A stretch of DNA of 64,000 bases from Vibrio cholerae (GCA_009728235.1 WNZI01000007.1:50364-114363), one strand, 5' to 3'. Numbered from the stretch's first letter, positions 1 through 9,024 are shown. Translations and numbers: made by a program. The notes: a model not told the origin generated them from the sequence alone.

Positions 1-291
1 GCGACGGGCGCGCGCCACGAGAATGTCGGGAATGGGCCCGCCCACGCGCGGTGGCGTCCAGCTGCTGAGGGCTGCCGCCTGGTGCAGGAGCGTGGCGGGA
101 GGCAGGTCGCCTGCCTCTGCCTCGTCGACGGCAGCCTCGAGGGTGTCGAGGACAGCCGTCCAGGCGGAGACCGCGGTTGCCGTCGCACTTTGATGATCGA
201 CCGATGGGTCGAGAGTGGGCCCGAACTCGCCCAGGGCATCGGTCGTGACGCCCGGGTACGTCCGAACGGCCACGGTGAGGTCAGCCGACAC
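1..291 (-). CDS. Hypothetical protein at the FliT-chaperone position (3' end outside window)
   Basis: The frame opens with GTG at 291, overlaps the end of fliS by 11 bp and runs without a stop through the left edge (97 codons visible). The overlap implies translational coupling to fliS. The visible part is small, acidic and probably helical (for example DLTVAVRTYPGV near the start and LEAAVDEAEAGDLPP in the middle), with no signal peptide or membrane segment. A small protein directly after fliD-fliS is often a FliT-like export chaperone, but I see no diagnostic FliT motif, so that role is an inference from position only. Confidence 0.6.
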   Translation of the reverse strand, partial: MSADLTVAVRTYPGVTTDALGEFGPTLDPSVDHQSATATAVSAWTAVLDTLEAAVDEAEAGDLPPATLLHQAAALSSWTPPRVGGPIPDILVARARR

Positions 292-733
292 CGAGTACCC
301 CCAGAGACTGTGGTGCGTCCTGGTCCTGCCGGAGGACCGGCGATGATGGCTGACCGGTCCGTGCTGCCTCGTGCCAGGCCTGGCGCAGCGGCTCCAGGAT
401 CTCGGCACACTCGGCCGTCCTGCCCCGGTTCCGCGTGGTGTTGGCTTCGACGAGCGTCTGCCGGACGTACGTGTACACCGACATGAGCCCGGCAGCACCG
501 TCCCAGACGTCCGTGCGCAGCGAGGACATGAGCTCTCCGATGATGTCCTGGGCGTGCAGCAGGTTCTCCGACGCGACGGCCCACTCCCCCGATTCCTGGG
601 CGGCACCTGCGCGCGCGAGGTCCAGTAGGAGCCGGTCGTAGAGCATGGTGAGCAGCCCGGCCGGGGTGGCCGAGAGGACGGAGTCCTGGACGTACTGTGA
701 GCGCTTGGCCTGGTAGCCGTTCATCTGCAGCAT
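281..733 (-). CDS. fliS: Flagellar export chaperone FliS
   Basis: FliS binds the C-terminal end of flagellin in the cytosol, prevents early polymerisation and delivers it to the flagellar export gate. The 150-residue product shows the family N-terminus (NGYQAKRSQYVQDSVLSATP), the conserved LLTMLYDRLLLDL helix and the later SVYTYVRQTLVEAN helix. Usual FliS length is about 125-150 residues. I start at ATG 733, which shares one base with the fliD stop (TGATG), with GGAG 8 nt upstream inside fliD; an in-frame TTG one codon earlier is less likely. It is the third gene of the fliC-fliD-fliS arm, so its output should be coupled to FliD. Confidence 0.93.
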   Translation of the reverse strand: MLQMNGYQAKRSQYVQDSVLSATPAGLLTMLYDRLLLDLARAGAAQESGEWAVASENLLHAQDIIGELMSSLRTDVWDGAAGLMSVYTYVRQTLVEANTTRNRGRTAECAEILEPLRQAWHEAARTGQPSSPVLRQDQDAPQSLGVLGVG

Positions 734-2106
734 CAATTACTCCTGGTGGTGGGGAGTCCGGCCAACTGGGACGACAGCCAGTCCCCCTGGGACTGCATCT
801 TCGACAGCTGCACCTCCAGCGCGGCATAGGTGCGCTCGAGTGTCGTCCGCCGCTTCTCGAGCCGGGTGTCCCAGCCGGACACCTGGTCGTTGAGGCTGCG
901 AACCGTCGATTCCTGGCTCTGGATCCGGCGCGTGAGTTCGCCGTCGTACTTGTCCGAGGCGGCCTTGCCGGCCTCCGCGACACGTCCCGCGAGCTGCGTG
1001 AGCGCGTCCTTCACGGCGGCCGGATCCTTCGCGAGCGCGGCCGCGAACTTCTCGGCGTCGAACTCGACGGATCCGGAGCGGGTGAGCGTGATGCCGAGCT
1101 CCGCCGTCGACTTGCCGTTGATGGGCGCTGTCGCGGCTGTGAGGATCGACTGTGCGACGCCCCGGACGGCGCTGTCGCCCGTGAACCGGCCCGACGTCGG
1201 AGCGGCACTGGCCGTCGCGCCCGGCGTGACCTTGGTATTGGTCTCCACGAAGGAGAAGACGCCCCGCAGCGCGTCCACGAGTTCCTTCGCCTTTGCCGAG
1301 GTGGCGTCGGAGTCACGCGAGACGGTGACCGACACCGGCTCGGTGGTGGTCTTGCTGACGGTGACGGAGACGCCGGGGAGGATGTCGGCGAACGTGTTCG
1401 ACGACGACGTGATTGTCTGCTCGGCTGCCGTGCCTCCCCACAGGACCACCTCGGCGTTCCGGGCAGTGCGGACGGTGGCAGCGCCGCTCTCGGCGAAGAG
1501 GTCGGGCGCGGTACCGGCATCGACATCGGCTGCGGTTCCCCGGAACACCGCGAAGCCGTGCTCGGCGCCGGGTTCCTGCGCGGTGAACTGGAGCCGGTAC
1601 TGCTGCACGCCGTCGACGGTCCCGGCGCCGACATTCGTGGCCGTGATGCCCACCCCGGCCTTGTTCACGGAGGCGACGACGTCGTCGAGCGTGCCGGTGG
1701 TGGCGATCTCGGTGGTGGTGCCGTCCTTGGCCCGCACGGTGAGCGTGGAGGCCGCGGTCGAAAAGGACGTCATGGAGCCCGTGACGGAGGACTGTGAGGA
1801 GGCGAGCTGCCGAACGGTGAAGTCGAGCGTGCCGGCGCCGGCGGACGACGTCGCGGTGGCCGTGGCGGCGTCGGAGCTGCTGGCGACCTTGTAGAGGTCC
1901 AGCGCCAGGGGCTTGGCGGTCTTGGTTGCGAGCTCCGTCAGGGAGCTCAAGCGGGTGTTCAGCTGCTGCAGGGCGGTGACGAAGCCCTGCGTCGAGGTGG
2001 CCTTCGCTTTGAGGATCGACTGCGGGCGGGCTTCCAGCTGCATGAGCTGGTTGATCATGTTCGTGGTGTCCAGCCCGCTCGCGATGCCGTCGATGGAGAA
2101 CGCCAT
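733..2106 (-). CDS. fliD: Flagellar filament cap protein FliD (HAP2)
   Basis: FliD forms the pentameric cap at the filament tip that guides insertion of flagellin subunits. The 457-residue product begins with the FliD N-terminal signature (SIDGIASGLDTTNMINQLMQ) and ends with the helical FliD C-terminal region (LNDQVSGWDTRLEKRRTTLE, then LSKMQSQGDWLSSQL). The middle is Ser/Thr/Ala-rich, as expected for surface-exposed cap domains. The start ATG at 2106 has a GAGAGG site upstream. It lies about 140 bp after fliC on the same strand with no convincing terminator between, so some read-through from the fliC promoter is likely. It is translationally linked to fliS. Confidence 0.93.
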   Translation of the reverse strand: MAFSIDGIASGLDTTNMINQLMQLEARPQSILKAKATSTQGFVTALQQLNTRLSSLTELATKTAKPLALDLYKVASSSDAATATATSSAGAGTLDFTVRQLASSQSSVTGSMTSFSTAASTLTVRAKDGTTTEIATTGTLDDVVASVNKAGVGITATNVGAGTVDGVQQYRLQFTAQEPGAEHGFAVFRGTAADVDAGTAPDLFAESGAATVRTARNAEVVLWGGTAAEQTITSSSNTFADILPGVSVTVSKTTTEPVSVTVSRDSDATSAKAKELVDALRGVFSFVETNTKVTPGATASAAPTSGRFTGDSAVRGVAQSILTAATAPINGKSTAELGITLTRSGSVEFDAEKFAAALAKDPAAVKDALTQLAGRVAEAGKAASDKYDGELTRRIQSQESTVRSLNDQVSGWDTRLEKRRTTLERTYAALEVQLSKMQSQGDWLSSQLAGLPTTRSN

Positions 2107-2249
2107 GGGTCTACCTCTCGGGGGCTGGAACGGTGCGTGGTTCTACGGGGTCTTGCTGTCAGCGTTCAGAAGGCGAATGCGCGGTGACGGGACCTCTCGG
2201 TCCAGGATCAGTCCCGCCACCGTGCACCTTTCGCCTACATACTCACCGC

Positions 2250-3071
2250 TTAGCGGAGGAGCTGAAGGACACCCTGGTTCATCTGGTTGGCCTGCGCGAG
2301 CATCGCGGTACCGGCCTGCGAGAGGATGTTCGAACGGGTGAAGTCCGCCATCTCCTTCGCCATGTCGGTGTCGGTGATGCGAGACTTGGCCGCCGAGAGG
2401 TTCTCCTGCGAGACGTTGATGCTGTTGATCGCGGACTCGAAGCGGTTCCGCACGGCACCGAGGGCGGAACGTGCCGTGGACACGTCCTTGATCTCAGCAT
2501 CGATAGCAACAATGGTCGTCAATGCAGCAGCGGACGAATCGAAGCTCAAGGCTTTGATATCCGCGCCAAGCGAGGCGATATCAGTCGCTGCAACGGTGAT
2601 CTGATCCTCTGCCGCAACGCCTCCCGCGCCCACCTGGAAGTTCATTGCAGTGCCCTTGAGGAGCTTCTCGCCGTTGAAATTGGTTGACTCAGCAATGCGG
2701 GTCAGTTCATCGCCAAGCGCGTTGACCTCGGTCTTGATGGCCGCACGTGCCTCGACATTGTTCGAGTCATTACCCGCCTGAACCGCGAGGTCGCGGACGC
2801 GCTGCAGGATGCTGTGGACCTCGGTCAGCGCACCTTCAGCGGTCTGGACCACGCTGATGCCGTCCTGGGCGTTGCGGGCTGCAACTCCCAGGCCGCCGAT
2901 CTGCGAGCGCAGGCCCTCGGAGATCGCCAGGCCCGCGGCGTCGTCAGCCGCACGGTTGATGCGGAGACCGCTGGAGAGCTTCTCCAGCGACTTGGACATG
3001 TCGCCCTGCGTGCTGGAGAGGTTGCGGTATGCGGTGTTGGCCGCGGTGTTGGTGTTGATCTGGAAACCCAT
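2250..3071 (-). CDS. fliC: Flagellin
   Basis: This is the filament subunit. The start ATG at 3071 follows GGAGG at 8 nt; an upstream in-frame start at 3125 would add a tail that does not look like flagellin. The 273-residue product has the canonical N-terminal D0/D1 segment (GFQINTNTAANTAYRNL, LSSGLRINRAADDAAGLAIS) and C-terminal segment (SRITDTDMAKEMADFTRSN, ending NQMNQGVLQLLR). The connecting domain is only about 100 residues, so this is a minimal flagellin with little surface-exposed material. The central part is visibly less GC-rich than both ends, fitting a fast-evolving or recombining variable region. A sigma28-like promoter lies upstream at 3132-3158. Confidence 0.95.
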   Translation of the reverse strand: MGFQINTNTAANTAYRNLSSTQGDMSKSLEKLSSGLRINRAADDAAGLAISEGLRSQIGGLGVAARNAQDGISVVQTAEGALTEVHSILQRVRDLAVQAGNDSNNVEARAAIKTEVNALGDELTRIAESTNFNGEKLLKGTAMNFQVGAGGVAAEDQITVAATDIASLGADIKALSFDSSAAALTTIVAIDAEIKDVSTARSALGAVRNRFESAINSINVSQENLSAAKSRITDTDMAKEMADFTRSNILSQAGTAMLAQANQMNQGVLQLLR

Positions 3072-3131
3072 GATGTATTCCTCCGTGAAAGGGCTGCGTA
3101 CGCCGGCCCATCCATGGGCCGGCAACCATAG

Positions 3132-3158
3132 CTATCGGAGCGCCGGCGGATGATGTTA
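3132..3158 (-). promoter_or_regulatory. Sigma28-like promoter of fliC
   Basis: Read leftward, TAAC (3158-3155) is followed by exactly 15 bp and then TCCGATAG (3139-3132). The FliA-class consensus is TAAA-N15-GCCGATAA. Only conserved-type differences are seen, and the box ends 60 nt before the fliC start codon. The same spacing and CCGATAG core recur upstream of flgN. Confidence 0.6.
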
Positions 3159-3335
3159 GGGAACGTCCGAAGTTTTTTCCTCGCCCTTACAGGGGACCCA
3201 GCTAGACGCAACGTAGCCCAAGTTTTCGCCGTGGGTTTGGGGTGCCGGCGGGGCGGATCCGGGTCTGCACGTACACGAGCGCCCTATGCTCATGCTTCCG
3301 TGGTCAGGTTCCTGATCCTGACGAGAAGGAAGTGC

Positions 3336-5600
3336 ATGATGGATTCTGTCGCCCGAAGGGCTGATACGGACAGTGCCTTGCGGGCGAGGGTCTCCCGTGG
3401 TCTCGTCCTCACGCTGATCGTCGCCGTACTGATCTATGTGGTGGGGCTCCTGCTCGGCGACATGGCTCGGTTCGACCTGTCGGGCGCGTGGCTCGGCATC
3501 ATCACGGAGCTCGCCGCTGTTGCGGTATGCGTCGCCGCCGTTCTCCGTCAGCGCAGATTCCAGGTGCAGGTGCTGCTGGGCGCCGCGGCCGTCACCCTCT
3601 ACACCGCGGGCGACATCTACTATCTCTGGGCCCTGGACGGGCAGGAGGCCCTCAGTGATGTCTCAGCAGCGGACATCGCATATCTCGCCTTCTACCCGCT
3701 GATGCTCGGAGCGCTCGCGGTGACGGTGTGGAAGCTCAAGGGCGTGGCGTGGCCGTTGCTGCTGGACAGCCTGGTGGGAGCCCTGGCTGCCGCCTCCATC
3801 ATGGCGTTCATCCTCGCACCTGTCCTGAGCTCCGGCGCCAGCGGCGGTACGACGTTCGAGGTGGTCGTAGCGGTCATCTACCCCCTCCTCGACCTGCTGC
3901 TGATCACCGTGGTCGGAGGCCTGTTCGCCTCCCGTGGGCTCGACCTCGGGCCCAGGTGGCCGCTGCTCGTCGCCGGCCTGATCCTCTTCTCGGCCGCCGA
4001 CGTCGCCTACGCGGTGGGCATGGACGCCTACGTCGTCGGTTCGGTCATCGACGCCGGGTGGATCCTCGGGATCGTCGGTGTCGCCCTCTGGATCGATGGC
4101 ATCGCGAAACCCGCTCCGGCTGCACGCCGTCAGGACCACGGCCTCCCTGCTTTCACTACCGCGATGGTGTCCACGACCTCCGCCGTCGCCGTCCTGCTCA
4201 TCGGCTGCCAGGTGGACATCCCCCTGCTCGCCCAGATCCTCGCCGGCCTCACACTCCTCCTGGCAGCAGTGCCCCTCGTCTTCCGGAACCGCATGCTGGG
4301 AATCCTCGCGACCACCGATGAACTGACGGGGCTCCCCAACCGCCGTGGCCTGACCGGTGATCTTCCGGGACGCCTGCGCGGCGGTCGCTCCGGCGCCCTG
4401 CTCTTCCTGGATCTCGACCGCTTCAAGGACGTCAACGATGCCCTGGGGCACAACGTCGGGGACGCTCTCCTGGTCCAGGTCAGCGAGCGCTTCGCCCGGC
4501 GGTTGAGCTCCGGCGATCTCCTCGCACGCCTGGGCGGGGACGAGTTCGCCGTCTTCATCGACGGCGCAACGAGGGAGGAAGCGGTCGCTGTGGCGAGGCG
4601 GCTGGAGGCTGGACTCGCAGAGCCGATCGAGATCGGCACCGCCTCCCTGAAGGTCAGTGTCAGCATCGGCATCGCGCTCACCCCGGACAACGGCACCGAC
4701 ATCACCCTGCTGATGCGCAAGGCAGACATCGCCATGTTCCGTGCCAAGGCCGATCGCAGCGGGCACCATCTCTACAGTTCGATGGACGACGACGGCGGCG
4801 CGCGCAAACTGCGGACCCTGCAGGAGTTGCGGGCGGGGCTGGCCGAGGATCATTTCGAACTGCACTACCAGCCCAAGGTGCACCTGGCAGACGACACGGT
4901 GACCGGCGTCGAGGCTCTGATCCGCTGGAACCACCCCCTCCTCGGACAACTCCCGCCGACGTCGTTCCTGCCCCTGGCGGAGGAGGCAGGGCTGATGCCG
5001 GAGATCTCCGCGCTCGTGCTGAAGCGCGCGGTAGCGCAGGTTGCGAAGTGGCACGCTGCGGGGTTGACCATCTCGGTCGCGGTGAACCTGTCCGGCTCCT
5101 GCATCCAGGACGGTCTTCCCGGGCAGATCCGCGATCTCCTCCGCGAGCACGACATGCCACCGGAGTGCCTCATGCTCGAGATCACCGAGGACATGCTCAT
5201 GGCCAACCCGACCTATGCCGCGAAGATCCTCGCACGGCTTCGTGCCCGGGGCATCCGGATCTCGATCGACGACTTCGGAACGGGGTACAGCTCACTCGCG
5301 TATTTGCGCGACCTGCCCGCGGACGAACTCAAACTCGACCGCTCCTTCATCACCGCCCTGCGCACCGACCGCCGCGCCAAGGGACTCGTACGTTCGATCA
5401 TCGAACTGGCGCACAGTCTTGATCTTCGCGTGGTGGCCGAAGGAGTGGACAACGAGGAGACGCGGGTCGAGCTGCGCGAGCTCGGGTGCGATCTCGCCCA
5501 GGGCTTCCATCTCGCCCGGCCGCTACCGGAGGCGGAGGTCCTGCCCTGGATCACCTCGAATTCCGCGGCCGGGCTGGGCACGAACTCCGTCGTCGCCTGA
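3336..5600 (+). CDS. Membrane GGDEF-EAL cyclic-di-GMP turnover protein
   Basis: This is a predicted diguanylate cyclase/phosphodiesterase of 754 residues. An N-terminal half of about 10 hydrophobic segments (residues 22-320) anchors it. A GGDEF domain follows (FLDLDRFKDVNDALGHNVGD, then GGDEF at 400-404), then an EAL domain (EAL at 526-528, DDFGTGYSSL, KLDRSFI, QGFHLARPLP). Both catalytic signatures look intact, so either activity is possible. The Arg of the RxxD product-inhibition site before GGDEF appears replaced (SSGD). I start at 3336 after AGAAGGA; ATG 3339 is equally possible, and upstream in-frame codons encode unlikely sequence. Its place between the two flagellar arms suggests motility control, which is inference. 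Confidence 0.9.
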   Translation: MMDSVARRADTDSALRARVSRGLVLTLIVAVLIYVVGLLLGDMARFDLSGAWLGIITELAAVAVCVAAVLRQRRFQVQVLLGAAAVTLYTAGDIYYLWALDGQEALSDVSAADIAYLAFYPLMLGALAVTVWKLKGVAWPLLLDSLVGALAAASIMAFILAPVLSSGASGGTTFEVVVAVIYPLLDLLLITVVGGLFASRGLDLGPRWPLLVAGLILFSAADVAYAVGMDAYVVGSVIDAGWILGIVGVALWIDGIAKPAPAARRQDHGLPAFTTAMVSTTSAVAVLLIGCQVDIPLLAQILAGLTLLLAAVPLVFRNRMLGILATTDELTGLPNRRGLTGDLPGRLRGGRSGALLFLDLDRFKDVNDALGHNVGDALLVQVSERFARRLSSGDLLARLGGDEFAVFIDGATREEAVAVARRLEAGLAEPIEIGTASLKVSVSIGIALTPDNGTDITLLMRKADIAMFRAKADRSGHHLYSSMDDDGGARKLRTLQELRAGLAEDHFELHYQPKVHLADDTVTGVEALIRWNHPLLGQLPPTSFLPLAEEAGLMPEISALVLKRAVAQVAKWHAAGLTISVAVNLSGSCIQDGLPGQIRDLLREHDMPPECLMLEITEDMLMANPTYAAKILARLRARGIRISIDDFGTGYSSLAYLRDLPADELKLDRSFITALRTDRRAKGLVRSIIELAHSLDLRVVAEGVDNEETRVELRELGCDLAQGFHLARPLPEAEVLPWITSNSAAGLGTNSVVA

Positions 5601-5807
5601 GCGCTCGAGCAGCCGCGCCCTGAGCGGTCACTTGCCTCGAACCGAAGCGGGGAACAGCCCTTGCAGGAGCGCGGACGCGGTCATGGACGGCTGGTAGATT
5701 GTGGGCAACGCATCGCGGTCTGAGTTGCGGCATCGAACCCAGGACGGATCCCTGCAGGCGACGGTCGGCGGGCGCAGCGCGGGGCGGTATCGAGGTCAAC
5801 CGCCCGC

Positions 5808-5834
5808 TTACATCACGGCATCCCATGCCGATAG
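5808..5834 (+). promoter_or_regulatory. Sigma28-like promoter of flgN-flgK-flgL-fliW
   Basis: TTAC (5808-5811), 15 bp, then GCCGATAG (5827-5834), 46 nt before the flgN GTG. The -10 matches the FliA-class GCCGATAA at seven of eight positions; the -35 is weaker. The rest of 5601-5880, between the c-di-GMP gene and flgN, holds no gene I can support. Confidence 0.55.
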
Positions 5835-5880
5835 TTCTTCCGGCGCCACCCCTGAGTGGTTTCGGGAAGGAGGTGGCACC

Positions 5881-6366
5881 GTGAGTGCCCAGGATCTCTC
5901 CGCCCTGCTCTGGCAGGAGCGTGAACTCCTCGAACTCCTCGTGTTCAAACTCGAGGAGGAACAACTCCTGCTCACATCCGGCAAGACCCGCTGGCTCCAC
6001 CATGCCACCCGCGAGGTCGAGCAGGTTCTCGAGAGGCTCCGCGACGCCGGTCTGGCCCGCGCTGTCCATGCTTCCGCCGTCGCCACCGAGTGGGGCATCG
6101 GCGACGGCGCGACATTGCGGGAGCTCGCGGAGGCTGCACCCGACGGGCCATGGCAGGAACTGCTCTCGGCACACCTCCAAGCCATGACCGCGCTCGTGTC
6201 CCAGATCGCCGCGCTCCGCGACAGCAACCAGCAGTTCCTCAGGGCTGCGAGTCGTTCGACGCAGGAGACGCTCGCCGGCATCGGGACCGGCACGGGAACG
6301 TATGCACCCGACGGAGCCACGACGTACGGCGCCGACCGACCAACCCTCCTCGACAAGGACCTGTAG
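5881..6366 (+). CDS. flgN: FlgN-family flagellar export chaperone
   Basis: FlgN chaperones the hook-associated proteins FlgK and FlgL before export. The 161-residue product is almost entirely helical, with the typical FlgN start (LSALLWQERELLELLVFKLE) and a heptad-like middle (EVEQVLERLRDAGLARAV). GTG at 5881 is chosen because AAGGAGG sits 7 nt upstream; earlier in-frame codons encode low-complexity sequence that is not FlgN-like. The gene lies 7 bp before flgK, its expected client, and heads the arm transcribed from the sigma28-like promoter at 5808-5834. Confidence 0.85.
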   Translation: MSAQDLSALLWQERELLELLVFKLEEEQLLLTSGKTRWLHHATREVEQVLERLRDAGLARAVHASAVATEWGIGDGATLRELAEAAPDGPWQELLSAHLQAMTALVSQIAALRDSNQQFLRAASRSTQETLAGIGTGTGTYAPDGATTYGADRPTLLDKDL

Positions 6367-6373
6367 CGCCACG

Positions 6374-7758
6374 ATGAGTACTTTCAGCGGACTGAACACC
6401 GCCTACTCCGGCCTCGCCGCAGCACGCGCCGGCCTGGACGTGACCGGTCAGAACATCGCCAATGCCACCACGCAGGGCTACACGCGGCAGCGTCTCGAGA
6501 CCACCGCCGCCGCCCCCGTCAGGAACACCCTCTTCAGCACCGGCACGCGACCCGGTGAAGGTGTCCTGGCCCAGGGCGTCGCCCGCCTGGGTGACGCACA
6601 TCTCGAGGCCCGGGTCCGCATCACGGCCGGCACCGCCGGCTACACCGCCGTCCGGGCGCAGGCCTACTCCGCGCTCGAGAACGGGCTGCAGGAGCCGGGG
6701 ACCAACGGCGTCTCCGACACGCTGCAGAAATTCTGGGCGGGCTGGCAGGAACTCTCCAACCACCCCGAGAAGGACGCGCCCGCCTCCGCGCTTCTCTCCA
6801 TTGCCGGCCAGCTCACCTCCCGCATCGCCGCCGGTTACCGCGAGGTCGAAGCTCAGTGGGCCTCCCTGCGGTCCTCCGCTGCAGGGCTGGTCGCGGAGGT
6901 CAATGACGCCGCCACGCAGGTCGCCGACCTCAACCGACAGATCCGGTCCGCCGTCGCCTCCGGCTCGTCCGCCAACGAGCTCGTGAACCGGCGCACCGTC
7001 CTCACGGTGAACCTCGCCGGGCTCTCCGGCGCCACCGTGCGCGACAACCCGGACGGTACGGTGGACGTGCTCCTCGCGGGCAATCCTCTGGTCTCGGGCA
7101 CCGCCGCCCGGGCGCTGCAGGTGACCGGCTCGTCAACGCTCGGCGGCGCCGAGCCCGTCCAGGTCGCGTGGACCCACCGCCCCGACGTTCCCGCCGGGGT
7201 GGAGAGCGGAGAGCTCGCGGCAACGCTGTCCCTCCTTGCGCCTGCCCATGCCGGCGGCCCCCTCGCCCAAGCCGCCGCCGGGTACGACTCCTTCGCGGCG
7301 ACGCTCGCCGCACAGGTGAACGACCTGCACACAGCGCCGGCAAGGGCCCCTTCTTCGCCTTCCAGCCGGACCGCGCTGCGGCGTCGCTCACGGTCCTGCC
7401 GACCCGCCGCGAGGACCTCGCCGCCGGCGCCCCAGGTGCCGGCGCCCTCGACGGTTCCGTCGCCGACGCGCTGTCCGGCATCGGGACGGGCAAGAACTCC
7501 CCCGACGCCGCCTGGTCGGCGTTCGTCTCCGGTCTCGGCTCAGCCACCCGGGCCGAACTGCAGGGCAACGCCCTCGCCGAGGTCTCGGCCACCGCGGCGC
7601 TGCAGCAGCAGCTGGGGGCCACCTCGGTCAGCATGGACGAGGAGCAGGTCAACCTGCTGCAGTACCAGCACGCCTACCAGGGCGCCGCGCGTGTGATGAC
7701 GGCCGTCGACGAGATGCTCGACGTCCTCATCAACCGCATGGGCATCGTCGGACGCTAG
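6374..7758 (+). pseudogene. flgK: Flagellar hook-associated protein FlgK (HAP1), frameshifted
   Basis: FlgK is the first hook-filament junction protein. From ATG 6374 the product starts with the family signature (STFSGLNTAYSGLAAARAGL, GQNIANATTQGYTRQ) and reads well to VNDLHT near 7330. It then continues in the frame one base earlier (AGKGPFFAFQPD) and ends with the expected FlgK tail (QVNLLQYQHAYQGAARVMTA, LDVLINRMG). One missing base near 7329-7340 (ACAGCGCC) explains this and would restore about 461 residues. The downstream frame is well conserved, so a sequencing indel or very recent mutation is likelier than old decay. I see no convincing slippery site for programmed frameshifting. Confidence 0.85.
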
Positions 7759-7769
7759 GAGAGAGCACA

Positions 7770-8645
7770 ATGATCACGCGCGTCACGAACCAGACCATGA
7801 TGCAGGGTGCCCAGCGCTCCCTGCAGACCAACCTTGCGAGGCTTGCCGACCTCCAGGAGAAGGCGTCCAGCCAGAAGGCGATCACCCGACCTTCTGACGA
7901 CCCGGCCGCCGCTGCCGAGTCCCTCCGCGTCCGTGCCGAGATCCGCGCCACCGAGCAGTACGGACGGAACATCTCGAACGGCGAGGGCTGGCTGGGACAG
8001 CTGGAGAACGCGATGGCGACGTCCAAGCGCGCGCTCGACCGCGCGAACGACGCCACCCTGCAGGGCTCGAACTCGGCTCTGCCACCGGCAGCGCGGGAGG
8101 CACTCGCCCTGGACATCGAGTCCCTCCGCGCCGAGCTCGTGACCCAGGCGAACTCGACCTACGCAGGTCGATTCCTCTTCGCCGGCAACGCCGATGCCCC
8201 CGCCGCGCTCAGGCCCGACCTGACGTTCGAGGCGGGAGGAACGGTGGAGCGCCGCGTGGGCCCGGACCGGACGATCCGCGTGGACGCCGACGGCGGGGCC
8301 GTCTTCGGTACCGGCGACAGGTCGGCCTTCGCCCTCCTGGACACCATCGCCGCTGATCTGCGTGCCGGCAAGGACGTGTCCGTGCACCTGGCGCCACTCC
8401 AGCAGCGCATCCAGGACCTCACCGCCCACCACAGCGAGATCGGTACGCGCCATGCGCTGCTGCTCGGCGCGAAGGACGCCGTCGCCGACGCCTCGCTGGC
8501 CCTCGAAGGAGAACGCGCCGCCGTGGAAGACATCGATCTCGCGTCGATCATCCTGGATCTCAAGCTGCAGGAGACCGCCTATCAGAGTGCCCTCGCAGTG
8601 TCCGCCCGGGTGCTTCAGCCCTCGCTGATGGACTTCCTGCGATGA
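7770..8645 (+). CDS. flgL: Flagellar hook-associated protein FlgL (HAP3)
   Basis: FlgL is the second junction protein between hook and filament and is flagellin-like at both ends. The 291-residue product has the expected N-terminus (ITRVTNQTMMQGAQRSLQTN, KAITRPSDDPAAAAESLRVR) and C-terminal helix (LQETAYQSALAVSARVLQPS, LMDFLR). It lies 11 bp after flgK with GGAGAGAG upstream and overlaps fliW by 4 bp (ATGA), so it is translationally coupled to it. Length is normal for the family. Confidence 0.93.
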   Translation: MITRVTNQTMMQGAQRSLQTNLARLADLQEKASSQKAITRPSDDPAAAAESLRVRAEIRATEQYGRNISNGEGWLGQLENAMATSKRALDRANDATLQGSNSALPPAAREALALDIESLRAELVTQANSTYAGRFLFAGNADAPAALRPDLTFEAGGTVERRVGPDRTIRVDADGGAVFGTGDRSAFALLDTIAADLRAGKDVSVHLAPLQQRIQDLTAHHSEIGTRHALLLGAKDAVADASLALEGERAAVEDIDLASIILDLKLQETAYQSALAVSARVLQPSLMDFLR

Positions 8646-9013
8646 GGGCACAATTCGTCAATCCTCCCCCGGGCTTCGCGCCACTCACCGATTTCGACCT
8701 CGAGCAGGTGCAGGGTGCCGCCGGTCTCTTCACGCTCACCGCGACTGCCGAACCGGACGTACGCCTGTTCCTCCTCGACGCCGCGACCTACGTGCCGGAC
8801 TACAGCCCGCGATTCACCGACGCACAGCGCAACGCGCTCGGGGCGGATGTACCGGAAGCCGATCTGTTCGTCGTCGCCAACCCGGGACCAGGCGGCACCA
8901 CCGTCAACCTGGCCGCGCCGATCGTCCGCGACCCGTCGACCGGACGCTGCGCGCAACTGATCCTCGAGGGGACGGACTATCCGCTCCGGGCAGCGCTGGC
9001 TCAGGCCGCCTGA
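8642..9013 (+). CDS. fliW: Flagellar assembly factor FliW
   Basis: FliW binds flagellin and the RNA-binding regulator CsrA in a partner-switch that matches flagellin translation to export. The 123-residue product shows FliW features: PGFAPLTDFDLEQVQ near the N-terminus, VRLFLLDAATYVPDYSP in the middle and the closing LEGTDYPLRAAL. It overlaps flgL by ATGA and is followed at once by a strong terminator, so it ends the arm. CsrA is often encoded next to FliW, but no csrA is present here or elsewhere in the window, so the partner must be distant or absent. Confidence 0.88.
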   Translation: MRAQFVNPPPGFAPLTDFDLEQVQGAAGLFTLTATAEPDVRLFLLDAATYVPDYSPRFTDAQRNALGADVPEADLFVVANPGPGGTTVNLAAPIVRDPSTGRCAQLILEGTDYPLRAALAQAA

Positions 9014-9024
9014 CAGTTCCCGGA

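Noticed and set aside
697..1894. Long rightward open frames opposite fliD
   Set aside because: They are antisense to a clear FliD gene, lack ribosome-binding sites and show the Arg/Ala/Gly-rich composition typical of GC3-bias shadows.
7320..7345. Programmed -1 frameshift in flgK
   Set aside because: No X XXY YYZ heptamer or stable downstream pseudoknot is evident, and other genes in the window show similar unrelated breaks.
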